Shown: positions 1 through 5,057 of the stretch, one piece after another | Position numbering within the stretch: position 1 is the stretch's first letter | Layout: each line of letters begins with the position of its first letter | Notes under the pieces: generated by a model | Told to the model about the DNA's origin: nothing | Seen by the model: the letters and a program-made list of their open reading frames with translations, nothing else | Database searches by the model: none | Program-made: the position numbers and the translations under genes | NCBI GenBank assembly: GCA_003531345.1 | Contig: DQGZ01000244.1 | Location: 1 to 5,057 of the forward strand | Length of the DNA stretch: 5,057 nucleotides | Direction of reading: 5' to 3' | Origin: Alphaproteobacteria bacterium | Lineage (GTDB): Bacteria; Pseudomonadota; Alphaproteobacteria; Rickettsiales; UBA8987

Positions 1-311
1 TTTAAATGTGTATCTCTATGCTTTTCAAGCTCAGGCAACCAAACATCTTTATTATCTTTTAACCACTCTCTAAAACCATCTTTTAAAAAACCAACATTAC
101 TATCAAACAAAAAACTCGGATGTGCGTTTGCACCCCAAGCTTTTCCTGCTCCGTGATTGCCATCAAAATCAATTAAATATATTTTATTGTGTGAAAATTC
201 TATGCCTTCGCTTTCTGCTAATTTTGACAAAAAACTAGCCTGCTTTTGTAATGCTACAAAAACATTAGTGTTACTTGGTCCTACCCCAACTATTGCTAAA
301 CTATCTGCCAT
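1..311 (-). CDS. FAD/NAD(P)-binding Rossmann protein, PF13454-like (N-terminal part, runs off left edge)
   Basis: The minus strand reads 103 uninterrupted codons from the ATG at 311 to the left edge, so the C-terminal part is missing. The protein opens with a short beta strand and a dinucleotide-binding glycine motif, LAIVGVGPSN (residues 5-14), in which the usual third glycine is replaced by asparagine. A second strand, KIYLIDFD (about 48-55), is followed by GNHGAGKAWG (about 56-65) and ANAHPSFLFD. That order of strand, GAG-x-A/V-W/Y and a His-containing segment resembles the FAD-NAD(P)-binding family PF13454, whose members are flavin-dependent or uncharacterised oxidoreductases. GPSN also recalls the GPxN motif of lysine/ornithine N-monooxygenases, which is the main alternative. 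The substrate cannot be told. No Shine-Dalgarno sequence lies close to the ATG; a TATAAT box does. The frame stays open upstream to a TAG at 372-374, so the exact start is uncertain. The stretch is more AT-rich than pmbA or parE. The family call is from recognition of motifs only. Confidence 0.6.
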   Translation of the reverse strand, partial: MADSLAIVGVGPSNTNVFVALQKQASFLSKLAESEGIEFSHNKIYLIDFDGNHGAGKAWGANAHPSFLFDSNVGFLKDGFREWLKDNKDVWLPELEKHRDTHL

Positions 312-317
312 TTGAGC

Positions 318-323
318 ATTATA
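318..323 (-). promoter_or_regulatory. Possible -10 box of a leaderless promoter for the left-edge gene
   Basis: On the minus strand a perfect TATAAT ends six bases before the ATG at 311. That spacing would put the transcription start at or next to the A of the ATG, the arrangement expected for a leaderless mRNA. It fits the lack of a ribosome binding site close to the ATG (an AAGG at 333-336 is about 21 bases away). Against it, no good -35 hexamer lies 16-18 bases upstream (TTGAAC is 29 bases away), there is no TGn extension, and TATAAT arises easily by chance in AT-rich DNA. Confidence 0.3.
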
Positions 324-398
324 GCCCAAACACCTTAAAAAATCGTTAATTTGTTCAATCTCAGCGGCAATCTAAAAATTTCACTAATTTTCAATTAC

Positions 399-1745
399 TT
401 AACTGCCCGCTATTGTCATTCCGTCTATTTTCAGGGTAGGGGCGTTTTTAGCGTAGCGGAAGGTTAGGTCATTTGCAGCTTCCAGCCTAATCAACATTTC
501 CAGCAGATTACCTGCTACGGTTATTTCTGAAACTGGATATTGTATTTCACCATTTTCTATCCAGAAACCTGCGGCACCCTGGCTATAGTCACCAGTTACG
601 CCATTTACCCCCATGCCAAATACATCAGTCAGGTATAATCCCTCTTTAATTTCGGAAATAATTTCCTGTGGTGTGCGCTTACCCGCCTGCATATACACAT
701 TAGTTGCTGAAGGGCTGGGTGGTGATGAAACACTGCGTGATGCCCTGCCCAGAGAGGTGATGCCTATTTTTCCTGCTGTTCTTATGTCAGTTATCCAGTT
801 CTTCAATATACCGTTCTCAACCAGAAATTCTTTTTTACCTTTTATGCCTTCTGCATCAAAAGGTTGTGATCCAAGCCCACGCATGAATAATGGGTCATCT
901 ATCACCGAGATATTCTCAGGAAGTATCTGTTGCCCCATCTTGTCACTTAAAAAACTGGACTTTTTGGAGATTGCAGAGCCATTCAGTGCGGAGCAGAGTG
1001 ATGAAAGAAGTGACTTTGAAACCAGTGGGTCAAATATAACTGGTACTTTACAGGTTTTTATTTTACGAGGGCTAAGTTTTTTAACTGCTTTTTCCGATGC
1101 TGATTTGCCAACAATTTCTGGGTTCATAAGGTCAGCTATCTGGCGCACATAACAATAATCATAATCAGTTTCCATTCCATCATGGTTTTCGGCGATCACT
1201 GAAACTGAAAATGAATAGCCTGTGTTCTTATAACTTTGTGCAAAACCTTTGGACGAAACCAGAGCAAAATTTAACTGGCTGTAACTAGCATCAGCCCCTT
1301 CGGTATTGGTTATGCCTTTTACAGATAGCGCACTATCCTCACATTTTTTTGCCCAGTCTTTTAATGTTTCGGCAGTTACTTCCTTATCGCAAAAAACCTC
1401 AAGGTCTTCTGCCGCTTCTGCATATTCGCCTTTTTCTGCGAGCCTTGTATATTCGTCTTCCTCGCTGATTTTTGCAGTTTCAATTAACCTGTCCAAGGTT
1501 ATATCAATATTTTTGTCTATAAAATTATTGGTTGATATAATGGCAGATTTATAACCTTTTTTCCCCTTCAGAAGAACCCTTATGCCTATATCCCTAGTTT
1601 CAGATACTTCAATATTTTCCAATTTTCCTAAACGAATACGGCATGAGTTATCAAAGCTTTGGGCTATTACCAAGTCAGCCTCATCGGCTCCTTTTTGCTT
1701 TGCCCTTTCAATAATTTCTATCCCAAGCTCTAAGTTTGATTTCAT
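399..1745 (-). CDS. pmbA: PmbA/TldE, metalloprotease-related subunit of the TldD/TldE protease
   Basis: This 448-residue protein is full length for PmbA (TldE), usually about 440-450 residues. In E. coli, TldE pairs with TldD to form a cytoplasmic zinc protease that digests unfolded peptides, trims the microcin B17 leader and helps degrade CcdA antitoxin. Zinc and catalysis belong to TldD; as expected for TldE, no HExxxH metal motif is present. Recognisable segments are an N-terminal helix with GADEADLVIAQS (19-30), the GLGSQPFDAEG motif (290-300), ENGILKNWITDIRTAGKIG (310-328), the family hallmark GVTGDYSQGAAGFWIENGEI (382-401), PVSEITVAGNLLEML (404-418), and the C-terminal APTLKIDGMTIAG. 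The start at 1745 begins the expected N-terminal helix, but no Shine-Dalgarno sequence precedes it; a hairpin-forming repeat ends five bases before the ATG. The gene follows the parvulin gene on the same strand after 86 bases and may be co-transcribed with it. No tldD is in the window. Functional inference comes from the family; the microcin role need not apply here. Confidence 0.96.
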   Translation of the reverse strand: MKSNLELGIEIIERAKQKGADEADLVIAQSFDNSCRIRLGKLENIEVSETRDIGIRVLLKGKKGYKSAIISTNNFIDKNIDITLDRLIETAKISEEDEYTRLAEKGEYAEAAEDLEVFCDKEVTAETLKDWAKKCEDSALSVKGITNTEGADASYSQLNFALVSSKGFAQSYKNTGYSFSVSVIAENHDGMETDYDYCYVRQIADLMNPEIVGKSASEKAVKKLSPRKIKTCKVPVIFDPLVSKSLLSSLCSALNGSAISKKSSFLSDKMGQQILPENISVIDDPLFMRGLGSQPFDAEGIKGKKEFLVENGILKNWITDIRTAGKIGITSLGRASRSVSSPPSPSATNVYMQAGKRTPQEIISEIKEGLYLTDVFGMGVNGVTGDYSQGAAGFWIENGEIQYPVSEITVAGNLLEMLIRLEAANDLTFRYAKNAPTLKIDGMTIAGS

Positions 1746-1750
1746 TATGT

Positions 1751-1824
1751 AGTAGCTAGTTTTTGGTTATTTGGTAGTTAGTAGCTGTGAATTTCAAAAT
1801 ACTAACTATCAACAACTAACTACT
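1751..1824. repeat. TAGTTAGT-type nested inverted repeat filling the parvulin-pmbA spacer
   Basis: The spacer folds into a two-part hairpin. The outer arms are AGTAGCTAGT (1751-1760) and ACTAACTACT (1815-1824), ten pairs with one mismatch that becomes a G-U pair in the minus-strand transcript. The inner arms are TAGTTAGTA (1775-1783) and TACTAACTA (1800-1808), nine perfect pairs, extended by one G-T wobble and one G-C pair to 1773 and 1810. The loop is 16 bases (1784-1799); the internal loop is lopsided, 12 bases against 4. On the minus strand the unit TAGTTAGT also occurs twice as a direct repeat. No T-tract follows, so this is not a standard intrinsic terminator. It lies between the parvulin stop and the pmbA ATG and could stabilise the upstream mRNA or hinder pmbA translation. 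A dispersed repeat or small mobile element remnant is an alternative. The base pairing is seen directly; the roles are inference. Confidence 0.7.
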
Positions 1825-1831
1825 TAAGAAA

Positions 1832-2779
1832 TTACTTTTTTTCTTCAGTTTTGGCTGGAGTTTCTGTTGCTGAAGCCTTTGCATCTGCTGGAGTAGCTTC
1901 CTTAGCTGTTTCAGCACGAACAACCTCAACCTTCATATCTTTTGATAGCCCCTCAATGAACGCCTTAACGCCTTCAGAGCCAAGTTGTCTTTCAAGCCTT
2001 TCTTTTGCTTTTTCAAAAGGAATTATTTCAGCTTTTCTTGAATCTTCAACTTTGATCAGGTGAAAACCAAACTCAGTTTTTACTGGGGAAGTTACTTGAT
2101 TAAGCTGTGCTTTCCTTACTGCACCTGCAAATTCAACTACATATTCCTCTGGGAAGATATAGCCTAGATCACCGCCTTTTTCAGCAGAAGGCTTATCAAG
2201 TGAATATTTCTTTGCTGCATCCGCAAATGATAGGGTTTTAAGCTCTTCCCTGATTATATTTGCAGTTTTCTCATCACGAACTAAAATATGACGTACTTTA
2301 TATTGTGATGAATTTTTAGCTTTAGAAACCAATTCATCATAAAGTTTTTTTATTTTCTCATCTGTAACATTAGCTTTTGCTATTTTCTCAAGGAATTTTT
2401 CCTTATAAACATTTTCAACAAAACCCTTTATCTTGTCCTGAAGTTCTGCATCATTCTGAATACCTTCATCATAAGCATTGTTAAGTATTTTCCTTTGAAC
2501 TGCCGCTTCTTTTGACAAAGCTTCAATGCCTTTATTATCAATAGCTTTAAGGTCAACCGCTGCACCACGCCCCTGTGTAATGAAGTTCAGGCGCTCTTTT
2601 ATTTCAGAGTCTTTTATATCTACCCCGTCAACTTTGGCGAGGGTTTCACCTTCAAACTCTCTTTGCACGATAATAGCATCAGAAGAAGATATATTACCAA
2701 GGTTATTTTTGTTCATTATAAGAATGGCAGCCTGTGAAACAGTAGCTAGTGCCAAAACAGTGATTAAAACATTTTTCAT
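1832..2779 (-). CDS. Exported or membrane-anchored parvulin-type peptidyl-prolyl cis-trans isomerase (PpiC/SurA/PrsA-like)
   Basis: From the ATG at 2779 this encodes 315 residues. Residues 1-22 are a short basic start followed by a hydrophobic run, MKNVLITVLALATVSQAAIL, which could be a Sec signal peptide with a possible cut after SQA (15-17) or an uncleaved anchor. A helical, charged region (about 45-158) resembles the N-terminal chaperone part of SurA/PrsA proteins. The parvulin domain covers about 160-246: YKVRHILV (160-167, His164), YSLDKPSAEKGGDLGYI (192-208), and FGFHLIKVED (237-246, His240). The arrangement resembles Rickettsia Plp. Such proteins isomerise X-Pro bonds and assist folding of envelope proteins. 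The tail (about 289-315) is a low-complexity Ala/Thr/Lys/Glu/Pro stretch. The frame is open to a TTG at 2851, but the ATG at 2779 is preferred because a TAAGG lies nine bases before it and the hydrophobic segment then begins at once. The gene is divergent from parE and upstream of pmbA. Confidence 0.93.
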   Translation of the reverse strand: MKNVLITVLALATVSQAAILIMNKNNLGNISSSDAIIVQREFEGETLAKVDGVDIKDSEIKERLNFITQGRGAAVDLKAIDNKGIEALSKEAAVQRKILNNAYDEGIQNDAELQDKIKGFVENVYKEKFLEKIAKANVTDEKIKKLYDELVSKAKNSSQYKVRHILVRDEKTANIIREELKTLSFADAAKKYSLDKPSAEKGGDLGYIFPEEYVVEFAGAVRKAQLNQVTSPVKTEFGFHLIKVEDSRKAEIIPFEKAKERLERQLGSEGVKAFIEGLSKDMKVEVVRAETAKEATPADAKASATETPAKTEEKK

Positions 2780-2788
2780 ATTGATTTG

Positions 2789-2793
2789 CCTTA
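2789..2793 (-). promoter_or_regulatory. Ribosome binding site that fixes the parvulin start
   Basis: TAAGG on the minus strand sits nine bases before the ATG at 2779. It supports that ATG over the in-frame TTG at 2851, which would add 24 residues ahead of the signal-like segment. It is the only clear Shine-Dalgarno-like site at a gene start in this window. Confidence 0.6.
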
Positions 2794-2799
2794 TATTTG

Positions 2800-2827
2800 T
2801 TGAGTTAGAAAATTTGATGGCTATATT
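2800..2827 (+). promoter_or_regulatory. parE: Candidate sigma70-type promoter for parE
   Basis: TTGAGT (2800-2805, four of six matches to TTGACA) and TATATT (2822-2827, five of six matches to TATAAT) are separated by 16 bases. Transcription would start near 2834 and leave a leader of about 53 bases. A second -10-like TATAAT at 2858-2863 is closer to the gene but has no matching -35. The spacer is AT-rich, so chance matches are likely. Confidence 0.3.
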
Positions 2828-2886
2828 TAGCGCAAAATTTATTAGCTTCAAGTAAATTATAATTTAAAACTACAACAACACTTTTA

Positions 2887-4926
2887 ATGAACGACCTGTT
2901 TTCATACACACCCCCTGATTCTGCCTCAAAACCATCAAAAACTACAAGTGAAAAGCACGAGCCTATGAAGTTAAAATCAAGCTCAAAAGATGCTTATAGC
3001 GCAAAGGATATTGAGGTTCTGGAAGGGTTAGAACCAGTGCGTAAGCGCCCAGGAATGTATATTGGCGGCACGGATATCACTTCAATGCACCATTTGATCT
3101 CTGAGGTTCTGGATAACTCAATGGACGAAGTAGTTGCAGGCCATGCAACTGAAATTAAAATTCATTTAAGTAAAGACAACATTATTGAAATTTCTGATAA
3201 CGGACGGGGCATACCAGTTGATGAGCACCCGAAATATCCAGGTAAATCAGCGTTAGAAATTATTTTAACTGTTCTGCATTCAGGCGGCAAATTCTCAGAC
3301 AAGGCCTATGCAACATCAGGCGGTTTGCACGGCGTTGGTATATCTGTGGTTAATGCACTTTCTGAAAATTTAGTAGTTGAGGTTAGTAAAGGTGGTAAAA
3401 TTTACCGCCAAGAATATTCAAAGGGCAAACCATTAACTGAGCTAAAACCAGTTGGCAAAACCGCAGAAAAAGGTACAAAAGTTACCTTTAAACCTGATGT
3501 TGAAATTTTTGGAAATTTAAAATTTAACGCAGAGCGCATATATAGACTAGCTCGTGCAAAGGCATATTTAACCAAGGCTGTACATATAAAATGGAGTTGC
3601 GACCCAGAACTTATTGACGCCAACTCACAAACGCCAGATAATGATGACATATATTTCAAAAATGGTATCCGTGATTATTTAAATGAGCGAGCAGCAGAAT
3701 TAGTCGAGCCAATCGGTAAAGATTATTTCTTCGGTGAAGCTGACCTTGCAGATAAAAAAGGTAAAGTTGAATTTGTAATATTATGGCAAAATGAAACTGA
3801 CGCTTTAAACTCTAGCTATTGTAATACTATTCCAACGCCACTTGGTGGCACGCATGAAACTGGTTTTCGCTCTGCCCTTACCAAGTCTATCAAGGAATAT
3901 GGTGATAAGATAGCCTCTAAAAGAGCGGAGAAAATAACAGGTGAAGATGTATTTGCAGGAAGTTATTTTGTTCTTTCAGTGTTTATTAAAAACCCACAAT
4001 TTCAAGGTCAAACTAAGGAAAAACTAGTTTCAAATGATGCTGCTAAATTAGTTGAAAATGCCCTGCGAGATAAATTTGACAATCTTTTAGCACAGAACCC
4101 ACAAATTGCAGCTCAGTTAGTTGACTTCATTGCAACCAAGGCAGAAGAAAGATTAAATAGAAGGCTAAAAAAAGATGCAGAGCGCAAAACGCTAACTTCA
4201 AAACTTCGTCTGCCAGGCAAATTAGCGGACTGCATTTCAACTGATATTGATGAAACCGAACTATTTATAGTAGAAGGTGATTCAGCGGGTGGTTCAGCAA
4301 AGCAAGCGCGTGACAGGAATACACAGGCGATACTTCCAATTCGTGGTAAAATTTTGAATGTTGCATCAGCAACTGAGGAAAAGATTTTAGCTAATCAGGA
4401 AATTAAAGACCTTATAACTGCATTAGGTTGCGGTGTAGGTGAAAGATTCAATGAAGCGAATTTGCGCTATGGTAAAATTATAATAATGACTGATGCCGAC
4501 GTTGACGGCGCACATATTGCATCATTATTAATGACATTCTTCTATCGCCAGATGCGTGGCTTGCTTGAAAATAAAAGGCTCTACTTAGCAGTGCCACCGT
4601 TATATAGAATTACAATTGGTGATAAAACCACTTATATAAAAGATGACAAAGAGAAGGATAAGTTTTTAAGCGCACTAAAAGAATCAGATAGAAAAAAAGC
4701 AGAAATTGGTCGCTTTAAGGGTCTCGGTGAAATGATGGCGGCACAATTAAAAGAAACCACAATGGACAAAAAAAAGCGTGGTTTAATTCAAGTAAGTGTT
4801 GATTCTTTCCAAGCTACTGATGATTTGGTAGAAGATCTAATGGGTAAAAAACCAGAGAAAAGATTCCAATTTATTCAAAATAATTCAGATTTAATTACAA
4901 AGCTGGCAAGTGAGTTGGATATTTAG
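2887..4926 (+). CDS. parE: DNA topoisomerase IV subunit B (ParE)
   Basis: The 679-residue protein is the ATPase subunit of topoisomerase IV, which with ParC decatenates daughter chromosomes and relaxes supercoils. The GHKL ATPase comes first: EVLDNSMDE (73-81, with catalytic-type Glu73 and Mg-binding-type Asn77), DNGRGIP (104-110), and GGLHGVG (145-151). The transducer domain holds the QTK loop (375-377, Lys377). The TOPRIM domain has EGDSAGGS (463-470) and DADVDGAH (536-543), giving the metal-binding acidic residues Glu463, Asp536, Asp538 and Asp540. RFKGLGEM (609-616) follows. ParE rather than GyrB is indicated by IPTPLGGTH (315-323; GyrB has an NNINTxEGGTH version), by IRGKILNVASA, and by the C-terminal MGKKPEKRFQFI. 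No key residue is missing. The start at 2887 gives M-NDLF, matching the MxDLF opening of alphaproteobacterial homologues; no Shine-Dalgarno sequence precedes it. Met27 (2965) is a less likely alternative start. The gene is divergent from the parvulin gene, and an S23-type gene starts 18 bases after its stop. Confidence 0.97.
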   Translation: MNDLFSYTPPDSASKPSKTTSEKHEPMKLKSSSKDAYSAKDIEVLEGLEPVRKRPGMYIGGTDITSMHHLISEVLDNSMDEVVAGHATEIKIHLSKDNIIEISDNGRGIPVDEHPKYPGKSALEIILTVLHSGGKFSDKAYATSGGLHGVGISVVNALSENLVVEVSKGGKIYRQEYSKGKPLTELKPVGKTAEKGTKVTFKPDVEIFGNLKFNAERIYRLARAKAYLTKAVHIKWSCDPELIDANSQTPDNDDIYFKNGIRDYLNERAAELVEPIGKDYFFGEADLADKKGKVEFVILWQNETDALNSSYCNTIPTPLGGTHETGFRSALTKSIKEYGDKIASKRAEKITGEDVFAGSYFVLSVFIKNPQFQGQTKEKLVSNDAAKLVENALRDKFDNLLAQNPQIAAQLVDFIATKAEERLNRRLKKDAERKTLTSKLRLPGKLADCISTDIDETELFIVEGDSAGGSAKQARDRNTQAILPIRGKILNVASATEEKILANQEIKDLITALGCGVGERFNEANLRYGKIIIMTDADVDGAHIASLLMTFFYRQMRGLLENKRLYLAVPPLYRITIGDKTTYIKDDKEKDKFLSALKESDRKKAEIGRFKGLGEMMAAQLKETTMDKKKRGLIQVSVDSFQATDDLVEDLMGKKPEKRFQFIQNNSDLITKLASELDI

Positions 4927-4944
4927 AAGTTAGATTTTTAATAT

Positions 4945-5057
4945 ATGAAAGTAAGAAACTACAAAGATTTAGTGATATGGCAAAAAGCCGTTGAGCTTGC
5001 TGGTGATATTTTTAAAATCACGAATAACTTTCCCAATTCACAAAATTATGTGTTAGT
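4945..5057 (+). CDS. Four-helix-bundle protein, 23S rRNA intervening-sequence (S23) family (N-terminal part, runs off right edge)
   Basis: The ATG at 4945 opens 37 codons plus two bases before the window ends. The N-terminus MKVRNYKDLVIWQKAVELAG, followed by DIFKITNNFP, matches the family signature Y/F-K-D-L-x-x-W-Q-K-A-x-E-L and the downstream FP of the four-helix-bundle proteins (TIGR02436, PF05635). Full members are about 115-130 residues, so roughly two thirds is missing. The family was first seen as an open reading frame inside 23S rRNA intervening sequences of Leptospira. It is also related to the Avd accessory protein of diversity-generating retroelements. Most stand-alone members have no known function. 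There is no Shine-Dalgarno sequence and no terminator between parE and this gene, so it probably relies on parE read-through or on a weak promoter inside parE. Nothing visible links it to a reverse transcriptase, although the right flank is unseen. Confidence 0.88.
   Translation, partial: MKVRNYKDLVIWQKAVELAGDIFKITNNFPNSQNYVL

Noticed and set aside
374..392. Possible pmbA terminator: on the minus strand AAAATT and AATTTT can pair around a five-base loop, followed by one more T.
   Set aside because: The stem is only A-T pairs with at most one G-T wobble and has no real T-tract, so it is too weak to call an intrinsic terminator.
613..1152. Long plus-strand open frame of 179 codons opposite pmbA.
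   Set aside because: It lies entirely opposite a strongly conserved gene, has no recognisable domain, and is the usual mirror of its codon pattern. The same holds for smaller antisense frames at 1306-1554, 1851-2063, 2526-2855 and 3402-3659.
2780..2851. An N-terminal extension of the parvulin from a TTG at 2851, adding 24 residues.
   Set aside because: The TTG has no ribosome binding site, and the added residues would precede the signal-like segment, whereas the ATG at 2779 has TAAGG nine bases upstream.
2887..4926. Assignment as gyrB.
   Set aside because: The IPTPLGGTH and IRGKILNVASA motifs and the C-terminal MGKKPEKRFQF are ParE-like, and the length is well below that of the large proteobacterial GyrB proteins that carry an extra insert.
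4927..5057. A diversity-generating retroelement, suggested by similarity of the right-edge protein to Avd.
   Set aside because: No reverse transcriptase or template/variable repeat is visible, and most S23-family genes are orphans; the right flank is outside the window.
1..5057. CRISPR arrays, tRNA or rRNA genes, insertion sequences, toxin-antitoxin pairs.
   Set aside because: No regularly spaced repeats, cloverleaf-like RNA genes, transposase motifs or small paired frames were seen on either strand.

Overview
The window looks like a chromosomal housekeeping segment from an AT-rich alphaproteobacterium. The best evidence is the ParE protein: it opens with an M-x-DLF peptide, carries the ParE-type IPTPLGGTH motif and ends in DLMGKKPEKRFQFIQ, which from memory is close to rickettsial and other alphaproteobacterial ParE. 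A parvulin of the Rickettsia Plp type next to it and moderate-to-low GC agree with this. By hand count, GC is about 41-42% in 300-base samples of pmbA and parE and about 34% in bases 1-300. The assignment rests on remembered family sequences, so I would not go below class level.

Layout, left to right. Bases 1-311 (minus strand) hold the N-terminal part of a gene that runs off the left edge; it has the look of an FAD/NAD(P)-binding Rossmann protein of the PF13454 type. Bases 312-398 are spacer, with a TATAAT box six bases before that gene's ATG. Bases 399-1745 (minus) are a complete pmbA (tldE), the HExxxH-less partner of the TldD/TldE protease. Bases 1746-1831 are a spacer almost wholly made of TAGTTAGT-like units arranged as a nested hairpin. 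Bases 1832-2779 (minus) encode an exported or membrane-anchored parvulin-type peptidyl-prolyl isomerase. Bases 2780-2886 are a divergent promoter region. Bases 2887-4926 (plus) are a complete parE. From 4945 to the right edge is the start of a four-helix-bundle protein of the 23S rRNA intervening-sequence (S23) family, only 18 bases after the parE stop.

The parvulin gene and pmbA point the same way and could share a transcript that would cross the hairpin spacer; the FAD gene may be a third member or may have its own leaderless promoter. parE is divergent and probably reads into the S23-type gene. The three complete genes do ordinary jobs (protein folding in the envelope, peptide processing, chromosome decatenation) and do not form one pathway.

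I do not see a new defence, mobile or regulatory system. The points worth a second look are the repeat-built spacer, the S23-family gene tight behind parE and its possible relation to that repeat, and the leaderless-looking start and lower GC of the left-edge gene.
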